From contig JAZLGR010000018.1 of NCBI GenBank assembly GCA_045616445.1, forward strand, positions 1 to 64,000: a stretch of 64,000 bases of DNA. The letters are read 5' to 3'. The stretch comes from Fimousia sp045616445. GTDB taxonomy: Bacteria > Bacillota > Clostridia > Lachnospirales > Lachnospiraceae. This document shows positions 50,490 to 60,400 of the stretch, piece by piece. The notes under the pieces are model-generated. The model saw only the letters and a program-made list of their open reading frames with translations. It was not told where the DNA came from and made no database searches. A program made the translations under genes and the position numbers. Within the stretch, counting starts at the first letter, position 1. Each line of letters begins with the position of its first letter.

Positions 50490-53400
50490 ATGAAAGAACA
50501 GTTGGAACAGTTTTATGAATTAGCAAAAAATAATATACAGGAAGCAAAGCGCATCTTCTTTGACGAAAGCTTCAAGCGGGATTATCTGGAAAGTACCGAC
50601 GGTAAGAGCCCGGATTATACAGCATACTATGATGAACTCTTAAAGGGAAAGAACCGCGGCCAGATTCTGGAGGAATTCCTGATCTATGTCTGTGGAAAGC
50701 GCCCGGTTACATTTGAAGCAGAGCAGGAATGCTACGAATTCTTTGACGAAGAAACCATGAATATCTCCCTTCTCATGCACGGATGGGGATATGAAGAGCT
50801 TGTGTTAAAGACCAGTTCCTATGTTGAGGTTTCCACCAGCCTCCTGACCAGTGATTATTTTTCCAGGGGGAATTATCCGATTACCGTTGATTTAAGACGT
50901 CTTCCAGATGACATCGACTCCTTTACCATTGACCTGATTACCGACTATGATACACAGACGATCTTATTTAATCGAAGAAAACCGGACATCTCTGCCGGTG
51001 AGAATAAAAAACGAGGCCTGATCAAGGCTTACATGGATTTCCGTTTTGGGGAAACTTCATTAGAAGAATATGAGGAACAGACAGAAGCAGTTCTTGCTGA
51101 GGACCGTTCCATGTTCGCAGAGCTGTTCCACCTCATGTTTGCCATCTTAGAAGGTGATAACAAGAAGGCAGGGGACATGATCAAGATCATTTACGATACC
51201 GCACCTTGGATCGTGCGAAGCGCAGAGCTTGACGAGATCTATCTCCGTGTGGTTGGTAAGCCTGAGAAAGAGGAAACCGATGATTATGTATTCGAAGATG
51301 CATTCTACTCTTACCTGATTGCCCTCTTCGACCATAATCCACTGACCATCAAGTCTTCCGTGGAGCACATCAAAGAGCTTCAAAAGTGGGATGTCTGCCA
51401 CGCAGAGCTTCTCTGGATGCTTCTCTATCTCGATGAGGAGATGGTATATTCCAGCAAGAAGCAGATCTTATCCATCCGCGAATTAGATGAGAAATTAGCA
51501 CTTCCTGACTATCTGAAATATGAAGTCATCGGCATCTGGAATAGAAACCCATTGATGGTAAAAGGTGTGGATTCCTTTACCCTTCGCATGGTGGAATTCG
51601 GTCTGATGCATGGCATCCTGTCCAAAGAAGTCTACGACCAGTTTTCCAGAGTCCTTCGCCGTGTGGACAGCTTTATCGGCGACGGTTTCTATCTACTTGA
51701 ACGCATCTATGAGAAATATCCGGAAAAGGAATACCTGCAGAGCATCTGTAAATCCATCCTTCGTACTGGCCAGTGGGATACTCGCTATCACAAATATTTT
51801 GACAAGGCCATCAGTGAAGAACTGAAGATGGAAGGCCTTTTTGAAGCCTATATCCATACCATGGACAAGAAGACCTATGAGCCAATGAATCCAGCGGTAT
51901 TGCATTATTTCTCCTACAGCAGCAATTTATCTGCAGAAGAACAGGCATATCTTTATGCCAATGCTTTAGTCAACCGGGAACGCTATGGCGCAATCGCAGC
52001 GTCCTATGTCCAGAAGACCCATTATCAGACTATTCGTATGATGGATCAGGGCATTATGACCGATGCAGCCTGCCTCTTATATCAGAAATATCTGCCAGAC
52101 ATTGCAGATATGGCAGCAGGGCTCATTGCAGTACCGGAAATCTTATTTAAACAGAAAGTAATCTGCACTAACCGGAACATGAAATATCTGGTTGTGAAGC
52201 ATTTTGAAAAGGAACAGGCGGATGTCTACCATATGGAAGATGGTGTGGCCTTCCCGGATATCTACTCCGAAGAAGCCGTCTGCTACTTCTTAGATGAACA
52301 GAAAGACCCGCATCTTGGCGGTATTGAGTGGAAGAAGGAGAAGCTTTTTAAGGAACGTCAGTATTATGGACGTTGCTTTGAACAAAATCCTTACCACGAG
52401 AAAATCTTATTAAAGGTTGCCAGCGAATATGTGGGCAAGCATGAGCTGACAGGGGAAGAAATTCCAACTGCAGCACAGCTTCTTGACTTCCAGTTTTTAA
52501 GCGAGGAAGCCAAGGAATTAATCTTAGAACTCATGTTAAACTACTATTATAAAGAACAGGATTATTCCAAACTGGAAAGCCTCTTAAAACAGGTGCGCTG
52601 GGATAAGATCCAGGCCAAGAACCGTGCAGCTATCATCGAATATTTCATCTCCCAGGAGCTTTATGATGAGGCCATCAAGGGGATGGAACAATATGGCTTT
52701 GACAATATCAATTCTGAGGCCCTCCTTAAGGTGGCAGTGTACTTTAAGAAGATGATCCACTCTCAGAAATCACAGTTTTTATTAAATATCTGTGGAAAAC
52801 TGACCAAGGAAGATATGGTCAATGTGGATATCCTCCAGTACATGCAGAAATACGCAGATCCGGAAGCAGATTATGCCTTAGATCTGTGGCAGAATGGCCA
52901 GGAGAAGGAATATTATTCAGTGACATTTACCGAAAAGCTGCTGAAGGTATTCGCTGAAAAGGGCGGCAAGGAAGAGCAGCTCCTGCCAGTGTTCTTATTC
53001 TATACTAAGCTTGATCACAAGGATTTAAGCTTTGTGGAGAAAGCCATCGACCGCTTTGGCAGATGGTACTTTAAGAACGGTAAGCAACTGCCGGAAGCAT
53101 TCTTCGACTATCTGACCCAGTTTTATACTGATTTTGGCTGGACGAAGCTAGCCGGACCACTTAGTCTTCTTCATCATTATTCCAAGGCAGAAAGCCTGAG
53201 CGAGGAGCAGAAGCATCTGGTGGAAGAGATGATCGATGAGATGGTTCTTGATAATATTCCACTTGCCTTCTTCTTAAAATTCGAGGGTAAGGCAGAGCTT
53301 CCAAAGGTCTTATATGAGATGACCTTTGTGACCTACCGGAATAAATCAGGGCTTCATGCAACCCTGAATATGCAGTTAAAACGCAATGGCATCATCAAGA

Positions 53401-53681
53401 AGATGCCAATGACCGAAGTATTAGACGGCATCTACATCAGCAATGTGAGACTTTTTGCCGATGAACATCCTGATCTTTTCGTGACCATGGAGGGAGATGA
53501 CCGTAAATATAGAAAATCATTGATCGTGGAGGATGCCCACATCAAATCTGTAGGTACCAAGTTCCACAAGATCAATGAAATGGTTTCCATGATCTCTGAT
53601 GACCAGGTATATGGTCTTCTGGATGTCTATGAGGAAACCCAGTATCTGATTGATCATTTGATGGAACCATGGTTTAAGTAG
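50490..53681 (+). CDS. Large DUF5717-like protein, first gene of unknown cluster
   Basis: This is about 1063 residues from the ATG at 50490 (TGGAGAACG upstream); the in-frame ATG at 50454 gives 1075. There is no signal peptide and no membrane segment. The long helical middle resembles TPR/HEAT-like repeats (many Tyr/Leu-spaced helices). The C-terminus, with DGIYISNVRLFADEHPDLF, looks like a small beta domain. Similar large proteins (DUF5717) appear in Lachnospiraceae beside DUF5716 proteins. I cannot assign activity. Confidence 0.72.
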   Translation: MKEQLEQFYELAKNNIQEAKRIFFDESFKRDYLESTDGKSPDYTAYYDELLKGKNRGQILEEFLIYVCGKRPVTFEAEQECYEFFDEETMNISLLMHGWGYEELVLKTSSYVEVSTSLLTSDYFSRGNYPITVDLRRLPDDIDSFTIDLITDYDTQTILFNRRKPDISAGENKKRGLIKAYMDFRFGETSLEEYEEQTEAVLAEDRSMFAELFHLMFAILEGDNKKAGDMIKIIYDTAPWIVRSAELDEIYLRVVGKPEKEETDDYVFEDAFYSYLIALFDHNPLTIKSSVEHIKELQKWDVCHAELLWMLLYLDEEMVYSSKKQILSIRELDEKLALPDYLKYEVIGIWNRNPLMVKGVDSFTLRMVEFGLMHGILSKEVYDQFSRVLRRVDSFIGDGFYLLERIYEKYPEKEYLQSICKSILRTGQWDTRYHKYFDKAISEELKMEGLFEAYIHTMDKKTYEPMNPAVLHYFSYSSNLSAEEQAYLYANALVNRERYGAIAASYVQKTHYQTIRMMDQGIMTDAACLLYQKYLPDIADMAAGLIAVPEILFKQKVICTNRNMKYLVVKHFEKEQADVYHMEDGVAFPDIYSEEAVCYFLDEQKDPHLGGIEWKKEKLFKERQYYGRCFEQNPYHEKILLKVASEYVGKHELTGEEIPTAAQLLDFQFLSEEAKELILELMLNYYYKEQDYSKLESLLKQVRWDKIQAKNRAAIIEYFISQELYDEAIKGMEQYGFDNINSEALLKVAVYFKKMIHSQKSQFLLNICGKLTKEDMVNVDILQYMQKYADPEADYALDLWQNGQEKEYYSVTFTEKLLKVFAEKGGKEEQLLPVFLFYTKLDHKDLSFVEKAIDRFGRWYFKNGKQLPEAFFDYLTQFYTDFGWTKLAGPLSLLHHYSKAESLSEEQKHLVEEMIDEMVLDNIPLAFFLKFEGKAELPKVLYEMTFVTYRNKSGLHATLNMQLKRNGIIKKMPMTEVLDGIYISNVRLFADEHPDLFVTMEGDDRKYRKSLIVEDAHIKSVGTKFHKINEMVSMISDDQVYGLLDVYEETQYLIDHLMEPWFK

Positions 53682-53690
53682 GTGAACGAT

Positions 53691-54698
53691 ATGATTTATG
53701 GATTTGATTTTACGAATAATATTTGCTATATCAGTACCTATGATGGAAAAAAGGTGGAAGAGCTTGATATGGTAATCTGCCCGGAAAGCTTAGAGGAGCG
53801 TGTGGCATTCCTGCAGGGCTATTACCAGGAAGGGGACCGGATTGCCGTTGCCCTTGAGGAGATCAACCAGTCTGTAGCTGCATTCTCCGAGCAGTTAGGA
53901 CCTGCCTTTCGCGTGCTTTCCAAGGATGAGGCCTTCGGCTATTATATCCTTGGGGAAGATAATACCATGTGGAAACGTCAGAATGGTGCATTTGAATTTC
54001 ATAAGGATTATTTCCGCTTTTATGAGATGTCCAGAGAGGGCAAAATCCTGGCAATCTCCAGTATCCGCACAGACATGAGCAATGTGAAGCTTGATACGGA
54101 CAAAGCGAAGGATAAATTCTTTACCAAACAGTCTGCCGACACCTTAAATGTGCGACAGATCAATAATGTGTTCTTAAACGGGGAAGAGTTTAAGACAGAA
54201 TGGATGAACTTAAGTCTTAATGCCCTCTGCGCGGGCAGAAGAGTATTCGCAGGCAATCATCTCTTTGCCACAGGGGCCTTAAGAAGCCTGACTTATGAGA
54301 ATAAGCGCTTAGAGCTGATGACCGATGACTATCATCCATATTACTGGGGCATTCGTGCATATCACCACAGCAAGAAGGATGTATTCGTGCCGATCATCGC
54401 ATCGGGTAACTTCTGGTTCCTTACGGAAGGATATGTGGACGTATTCATGGATGAATGCGAGGAACTGCTCATTGAGGGTATGAATTCCATCAATCAGGAG
54501 AAGATTACTCTGAAGCTGCCACTTCACTTTAAGAGTGCCCATCCGATGAGGACGACCAAGATGAGAATTGCCATTACCTGTACCGGTATCCATACCATCA
54601 GAATTTCCGTGACCGAGCTTGGTTTCGGCAAGACCCGTGCAGGCAGTGGATTGATCTTTGAGGAAGAATACAGACTTCCATCTATTACAGGAAGGTGA
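53691..54698 (+). CDS. DUF5716/actin-fold-like protein, second gene of unknown cluster
   Basis: This is about 335 residues from the ATG at 53691, with GTAGGTG 7 bases upstream. The first strands MIYGFDFTNNICYISTYDG resemble an Hsp70/actin-type phosphate loop start, as in DUF5716 proteins. The C-terminal half is beta-rich. The gene begins 9 bp after the previous stop. Clustering with the DUF5717-like gene is the main support for the name. Confidence 0.68.
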   Translation: MIYGFDFTNNICYISTYDGKKVEELDMVICPESLEERVAFLQGYYQEGDRIAVALEEINQSVAAFSEQLGPAFRVLSKDEAFGYYILGEDNTMWKRQNGAFEFHKDYFRFYEMSREGKILAISSIRTDMSNVKLDTDKAKDKFFTKQSADTLNVRQINNVFLNGEEFKTEWMNLSLNALCAGRRVFAGNHLFATGALRSLTYENKRLELMTDDYHPYYWGIRAYHHSKKDVFVPIIASGNFWFLTEGYVDVFMDECEELLIEGMNSINQEKITLKLPLHFKSAHPMRTTKMRIAITCTGIHTIRISVTELGFGKTRAGSGLIFEEEYRLPSITGR

Positions 54699-54703
54699 GA
54701 ATT

Positions 54704-55447
54704 ATGGGACAGATGATTTTATGTGAAACAAAAGAAGCTGCAAAAAGCTATACCTTTACTGCCTTCCATCAGGAGATCTCCACCTACGAGGAGATGTGTT
54801 ATTACATCAGAGAGTATTTTATCTTCTTCGTGGAGGAAGGAATTCCGGAGGATCTGCTCCGATTTGTGATCAACGATCTTGGTATCCGTGATATCGAAAC
54901 TGACTGGAAGCTGCTTAGCAATGACAAGGATCGTTTAAAACGACTGATTTCCTGCCGCAATTATTTTCTTCCACAGGAAGTCAGCGCCTTGATGAAAAAG
55001 TATGATCGCCATATGACTTTGGACGCGGCGACAAGAAAATCCCGTTTGGGAGACGAATATTTGAAGCAGCAACGCTATGAAACAGCGTTAAAGTGCTATA
55101 AACAGACAAATGTATCCCAAAAAGATGCCAGAGTGTGTTATAATATTGGGGTGTGTTACGCGCATTTAGGAGATTTGGATGCAGCAGCGGCACATTTTCT
55201 GCAGTCTTATAAGATTGGTGGCAGAAGAAAGGCCCAGAATGCATATTTTGGTGTACTCATGTTACAGGGGGAATTCACGGCTGTGAAGATTACTGCTGGA
55301 ACAGATTACCCTGGATTTAAGAAGGATTGGGATGATCTGAAGGATGCATTGGCCAAGATGGACAAGCCATCCGATCAGCATCACAAGAAGAATGCGTTAG
55401 AAGAAATCAAGAAACAGTATCGTAAAGAGGTTGACGAATGGATTTAA
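54704..55447 (+). CDS. Helical TPR-like protein, third gene of unknown cluster
   Basis: This is about 247 residues from the ATG at 54704 (GGAAGGTGAGA upstream). Residues 115-190 include KQQRYETALKCYKQTN and CYNIGVCYAHLGDLDAAAAHFLQSY, which match two tetratricopeptide repeats. There is no signal peptide. It overlaps the next gene by 10 bases. It is probably a scaffold for the other products of the cluster (inference). Confidence 0.7.
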   Translation: MGQMILCETKEAAKSYTFTAFHQEISTYEEMCYYIREYFIFFVEEGIPEDLLRFVINDLGIRDIETDWKLLSNDKDRLKRLISCRNYFLPQEVSALMKKYDRHMTLDAATRKSRLGDEYLKQQRYETALKCYKQTNVSQKDARVCYNIGVCYAHLGDLDAAAAHFLQSYKIGGRRKAQNAYFGVLMLQGEFTAVKITAGTDYPGFKKDWDDLKDALAKMDKPSDQHHKKNALEEIKKQYRKEVDEWI

Positions 55448-56355
55448 AACACGAACTGATCGACCTTTGCAATAAGGAAATCGGCTATATTCAGGAAATC
55501 AGAGGGGACATGCGAAAGCTTGTGGAGATGCCGGAAGAACAGCTCATCGTACTTATTGAGAAGGCACACAGATTTCATCAGGTACAGGAACAGCTGTGGG
55601 ATGAAGTCTGCGAAGGTAATATTAATAGAAAAGACAAAATGCTGCTCCTTGCAAAGCGCCAGGAAATCAGAGATGATATCAAGCGTATTCGCGATACGGA
55701 GAATGAGATCAAGGAGATGGAAGCAAAGATTGAGGATGACCGCAGAAAGATCAAGCGCGTCTACGGCAAGGAAGCCAGAGAAATCGAGAAAGAGAAGAAG
55801 AATATGTTCGGTTTCATGGGATGCGCGGTGGCTGCATTTGTCATGGTGGTCCTGCATCTGATTCTGCTTCGATTCCACCGATTAGAGCCGGTATTTATTG
55901 TGGTATTGCTCATCGTCCTTCCAATCGTGGGTGCGGCTGTATTCTATAAGCGCTTCCGCGATATGTCCGACAGCAGGACCGTGGATGAGGAGATTGAAAA
56001 AATAGAAGAAACAATTGCTTTCAATCAGGAAATCCTTGCAGGTGACAGGGAGTATCTTGTTTATTTTGAAAAGAAATTTGAAATCGTGTATGGCTCATTA
56101 GATGAGAAGACCTGGGCATCCTTCCCTGCCGTGGAACGTGCCATTGCCCAATTAAAGAATAATGAAAGCTGGGCGAAAACACAGGCTGACTACTATGCCA
56201 TCATGGAGATTTTACAGTTTAAACAGAGAGACATCTATGCATACATTCCTGAGATTTTCCTGTTCGAACAGGAAGAGCAGGCATTTAACGATGCAGTGAA
56301 TTTAAAGATGCGCCATATAGATGAATATTTGGTGCAGACGGTGGAAACTGCTTGA
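55438..56355 (+). CDS. Coiled-coil membrane protein, fourth gene of unknown cluster
   Basis: This is 305 residues. A long charged coiled coil (about 20-120) is followed by two membrane helices (FGFMGCAVAAFVMVVLHLI, VFIVVLLIVLPIVGAAVF). A second coiled coil (180-230) and a helical end follow. It starts within the end of the previous gene. It would anchor the cluster to the membrane. No named family is recognised. Confidence 0.7.
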   Translation: MDLKHELIDLCNKEIGYIQEIRGDMRKLVEMPEEQLIVLIEKAHRFHQVQEQLWDEVCEGNINRKDKMLLLAKRQEIRDDIKRIRDTENEIKEMEAKIEDDRRKIKRVYGKEAREIEKEKKNMFGFMGCAVAAFVMVVLHLILLRFHRLEPVFIVVLLIVLPIVGAAVFYKRFRDMSDSRTVDEEIEKIEETIAFNQEILAGDREYLVYFEKKFEIVYGSLDEKTWASFPAVERAIAQLKNNESWAKTQADYYAIMEILQFKQRDIYAYIPEIFLFEQEEQAFNDAVNLKMRHIDEYLVQTVETA

Positions 56356-56464
56356 CATTAAATCTGAATTTCAATATTTTATATAAGAAGGATATCTAAG
56401 AGAATAATCTCTATAATAAATATAAGAGGATAGATTAATAGAAGAAAAGAGGAGACATCTTATC

Positions 56465-59107
56465 ATGAGCAAAGAATTAGAAAAAAATTATAATCCGTCT
56501 GAAATTGAAGACAGAATATATCAGAACTGGCTCGATCACAAGTACTTCCATGCAGAAGTTGACCGCAGCAAGGAACCATTTACCATTGTAATCCCACCTC
56601 CAAATATCACAGGTAAATTACATATGGGACATGCTTTAGATAACACATTACAGGATATCTTAATCCGTTTCAAAAAGATGCAGGGATATAACACATTATG
56701 GCAGCCAGGTACTGACCACGCTGCCATCGCTACTGAAGTTAAGGTAGTAGAAAACTTAAAATCTCAGGGCATCAACAAGTCTGACTTATCCCGTGACGAA
56801 TTCTTAAAATATGCATGGGACTGGAGAGAAGAATACGGCGGAACAATCGTATCCCAGCTGAAGAAATTAGGCTCTGCATGTGACTGGGACAGAGAAAGAT
56901 TCACATTAGATGAAGGCTGTTCCAAGGCAGTAGAAGAAGTATTCTGCAACTTATATGAGAAAGGATATATCTACAAAGGCTCCAAGATCATCAACTGGTG
57001 TCCGGTATGTAAGACAACCATCTCCGATGCAGAAGTAGAACATGAAGATCAGGCTGGACATTTCTGGCATATCAACTACCCAGTTGTTGGTTCCGATGAA
57101 TTCGTAGAAATCGCAACAACTCGTCCAGAAACATTATTAGGTGATACAGCTGTTGCTGTTCATCCAGATGACGAAAGATATCAGCACTTAATCGGTAAGA
57201 TGCTTGAATTACCATTATGTGACAGACAGATCCCTGTCGTTGCAGATGAGTATGTAGATAAAGAATTTGGTACAGGCTGTGTTAAAATTACTCCAGCCCA
57301 CGACCCTAACGACTTTGAAGTTGGAAAGCGTCACAACCTTCCAGAAATCTGTGTCATGAATGACGATGCTACCATCAATGAACTTGGCGGCAAGTACTGT
57401 GGTTTAGAACGTTACGAAGCTCGTATGAAGATCGTAGATGACCTTGACGAACTTGGACTTTTAGTTGCAGTGAAGGATCACGTTCATGCAGTAGGTACTC
57501 ATGACCGTTGTAAAGCAACTGTTGAACCTATGATCAAGGATCAGTGGTTTGTAGCGATGGAAGAGCTTGCAAAACCAGCGATCAAGGCAATCGAAACAGA
57601 AGAATTAAAATTCGTTCCAGAAAGATATTCCAAGACTTACTTACATTGGTTAAATAACATCCGTGACTGGTGTATCTCTCGTCAGTTATGGTGGGGACAC
57701 AGAATTCCAGCATACTATTGTGATGACTGTGGCGAAGTGATCGTTCAGCGTGGCGGGGCTCCAGCTGTTTGTCCAAAATGTGGTTCCACACACATCACAC
57801 AGGATGAAGACTGCTTAGATACATGGTTCTCCTCCGCTTTATGGCCATTCTCCACTCTTGGCTGGCCAGAACAGACAGAAGAGATGGATTACTTCTACCC
57901 AACCAATGTATTAGTAACTGGTTACGACATCATCTTCTTCTGGGTAGTTCGTATGGTATTCTCCGCTTACGAACAGACAGGCAAGTCTCCATTTGACACA
58001 GTATTGATCCACGGTCTGGTACGTGACTCCTTAGGACGTAAGATGAGTAAGTCCTTAGGCAATGGTATCGACCCACTGGAAATTATTGAAAAATACGGTG
58101 CAGACGCACTTAGATTTACATTAGTTACCGGTAATGCACCTGGTAACGACATGCGTTTCTACATGGAACGTGTTGAAGCAAGCCGTAACTTCGCAAACAA
58201 AGTATGGAACGCATCCCGTTTCATGATGATGAACTTTGACAAGACTGACTTTGCAAATGTATCCCTTGGCGATTTAACATCCGCAGACAAGTGGATCATC
58301 TCCAAGTTCAATTCCGTTGCCAAAGAAGTAACAGATAACATGGAAAAATTCGAACTTGGTATCGCAGTTCAGAAGATCAACGACTTCATCTGGGAAGAAT
58401 TCTGTGACTGGTACATCGAAATGGTAAAACCTCGTCTTTACAATGATGCAGATGAAACCAAGGCTGCAGCACTTTGGACATTAAAGACAGTATTAGCTGA
58501 ATCCTTAAAGATGTTACATCCATTCATGCCATTCATCACAGAAGAAATCTACTGCAACTTAACTGGTGAAGAATCCATCATGTTAGCACAGTGGCCAACA
58601 TTCAAAGAAGAATGGGATTTCTCCGCTGACGAAAAGTCTGTTGAAACAATCAAGGAAGCAGTTCGCGGCATCCGTAACATCCGTGCAGAGATGAACGTAT
58701 CTCCTAAAAAGAAAGCAACTGTTTATGTAGTATCTGAGAACGAAGAAGTTCAGAATACATTCAAAGACGGTGAAGTATTCTTCGCAACACTTGGTTACGC
58801 AAGCGAAGTCATCGTTCAGAGCGATAAGACAGGCATTGCAGACGATGCAGTATCCACAGTGATTCCAGAAGCTGTCATCTACATGCCATTTGCTGAATTA
58901 GTAGATATCGCAAAAGAATTAGAACGTCTTGCAAAAGAACAGAAGAAGCTTCAGGGCGAAATCAAACGTTGTAACGGAATGCTTAACAACGAACGTTTCG
59001 TAAGCAAAGCACCTGCAGCTAAGGTAGAAGCAGAACGTGAAAAACTTGAAAAATACACTCAGATGTTAGCTCAGGTTGAAGAACGTCTTGCAGCATTAAG
59101 CAAATAG
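56465..59107 (+). CDS. valS: Valyl-tRNA synthetase
   Basis: This is 880 residues. Class I motifs are PPPNITGKLHMGHALDN (HIGH, seen as HMGH) and KMSKSLGNG (KMSKS). The zinc-like CxxC pairs CDDCGEV and CPKCGS, and the C-terminal coiled coil (from about 815) are present. It charges tRNA-Val and edits Thr in its CP1 domain (TTRPETLLGDTAVAVHPDD). No T-box leader is visible in the 109 bp upstream. Codon use is notably biased to a few codons (high-expression style). Confidence 0.96.
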   Translation: MSKELEKNYNPSEIEDRIYQNWLDHKYFHAEVDRSKEPFTIVIPPPNITGKLHMGHALDNTLQDILIRFKKMQGYNTLWQPGTDHAAIATEVKVVENLKSQGINKSDLSRDEFLKYAWDWREEYGGTIVSQLKKLGSACDWDRERFTLDEGCSKAVEEVFCNLYEKGYIYKGSKIINWCPVCKTTISDAEVEHEDQAGHFWHINYPVVGSDEFVEIATTRPETLLGDTAVAVHPDDERYQHLIGKMLELPLCDRQIPVVADEYVDKEFGTGCVKITPAHDPNDFEVGKRHNLPEICVMNDDATINELGGKYCGLERYEARMKIVDDLDELGLLVAVKDHVHAVGTHDRCKATVEPMIKDQWFVAMEELAKPAIKAIETEELKFVPERYSKTYLHWLNNIRDWCISRQLWWGHRIPAYYCDDCGEVIVQRGGAPAVCPKCGSTHITQDEDCLDTWFSSALWPFSTLGWPEQTEEMDYFYPTNVLVTGYDIIFFWVVRMVFSAYEQTGKSPFDTVLIHGLVRDSLGRKMSKSLGNGIDPLEIIEKYGADALRFTLVTGNAPGNDMRFYMERVEASRNFANKVWNASRFMMMNFDKTDFANVSLGDLTSADKWIISKFNSVAKEVTDNMEKFELGIAVQKINDFIWEEFCDWYIEMVKPRLYNDADETKAAALWTLKTVLAESLKMLHPFMPFITEEIYCNLTGEESIMLAQWPTFKEEWDFSADEKSVETIKEAVRGIRNIRAEMNVSPKKKATVYVVSENEEVQNTFKDGEVFFATLGYASEVIVQSDKTGIADDAVSTVIPEAVIYMPFAELVDIAKELERLAKEQKKLQGEIKRCNGMLNNERFVSKAPAAKVEAEREKLEKYTQMLAQVEERLAALSK

Positions 59108-59116
59108 GAGAGTTTC

Positions 59117-60400
59117 ATGAATTATAAGGAAGCAGTACAGTTTTTTAATGAGATTCCATATTTCTCATCCGATGCTTCCAATGATAATCTGAATACAGTA
59201 TTGAATCTATTAGGAAATCCAGAACGTACATTAAAATTCTTTCACGTGGCAGGAACCAATGGGAAGGGATCCGTATGTGCGTTTCTGGATTCCATTTTAC
59301 AAAAAGGCGGTTTTAAAACCGCTCTTTTTACGTCTCCACATCTGGTTCGTATCAATGAACGAATCAAGATTGATGGCATTGATATCTCAGATAAAGACTT
59401 CGCAGATTACCTTGGAAAGATCGAAGCGGTGGATCATCCACAGCTGAACTTTTTTGAATATTGTTTTGTTATGGCCATGCTCTATTTTGCAGACCAGAAG
59501 GTGGATTATGTTATCTTAGAATGTGGTCTGGGTGGACTTTTAGATTCCACCAATGTGGTAACCCCGGAAGTTTCCATCATTACCTCCGTCGGATTGGACC
59601 ATGTGAAGATCCTTGGGGACACGTTAGAGAAGATTGCCGCAGAGAAAGCCGGCATTATAAAAGAAGGAAAACCAATCGTCTACATGAAGCAGGAAGATGG
59701 CGTCAATGCTGTGATTGAGGCCACTGCCTTAAGAAATCATTCAGAAATATATACACTTTCTGAAGAAGATATTAAGATTGTTGAAACAAATGAAAAAGGC
59801 ATTGCTTTTTTGATTGAAAGTGTATATTATAGATTTGAAGATTTGAGCGTGGTGACCAAAGCGTCCTATCAACCAAAGAACGCAGACCTCGCCATCCATG
59901 CAATCAAGGCAGTCATTCCAGACTTTTCCGATGCAGTGATCAGAGAAGGAATTGCATCTATGACATGGCCTGCACGTATGGAAGAGATTGAATATCATAT
60001 CATATTAGATGGTGCCCATAACCCCCATGCCATTACCAGCTGGGTGAAGACAGTGCAGCAGTATTATCCAGACTGCCAGAAGGATCTGCTTTTTGCAGTG
60101 GTTGCGGATAAGGATTATGAAGATATGATCGTTCAGATTTGCAGTGCTCTGACCTTTGAGCACATTACGATTACAACGATACCTGGATACCGAAAAGCGG
60201 ATCCATTTTTGATAAAAGAACAATTCGAGCGATATTCCCCATGTGAGATTACAATTGAAGAAGATGCAGCCCGTGCCTATGAACTGGCAAAAGGAAGACG
60301 GAAGGACTATCTGTTTTTGTTAGGCTCTCTTTACCTTGCAGGAATCATTAAGGGATATCTGGAAGAAATGAAGGAGGAAGAATCTCATGATCAACATTGA
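59117..60400 (+). CDS. folC: Second folylpolyglutamate synthase / dihydrofolate synthase
   Basis: This is 427 residues. AGTNGKGS, the ECGLGGLLDSTNV element and ILDGAHNPHA are all intact. It starts 9 bp after valS (GAGAG upstream), the classical valS-folC pair of Firmicutes. It is the paralogue of the copy at 42248-43570. The two differ in sequence throughout, so they may split the dihydrofolate-synthase and polyglutamylation roles (inference). Confidence 0.92.
   Translation: MNYKEAVQFFNEIPYFSSDASNDNLNTVLNLLGNPERTLKFFHVAGTNGKGSVCAFLDSILQKGGFKTALFTSPHLVRINERIKIDGIDISDKDFADYLGKIEAVDHPQLNFFEYCFVMAMLYFADQKVDYVILECGLGGLLDSTNVVTPEVSIITSVGLDHVKILGDTLEKIAAEKAGIIKEGKPIVYMKQEDGVNAVIEATALRNHSEIYTLSEEDIKIVETNEKGIAFLIESVYYRFEDLSVVTKASYQPKNADLAIHAIKAVIPDFSDAVIREGIASMTWPARMEEIEYHIILDGAHNPHAITSWVKTVQQYYPDCQKDLLFAVVADKDYEDMIVQICSALTFEHITITTIPGYRKADPFLIKEQFERYSPCEITIEEDAARAYELAKGRRKDYLFLLGSLYLAGIIKGYLEEMKEEESHDQH

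Noticed and set aside
56356..56464. Search for a T-box leader before valS
   Set aside because: Only 109 bases of AT-rich sequence, with no T-box motif and no terminator stem.
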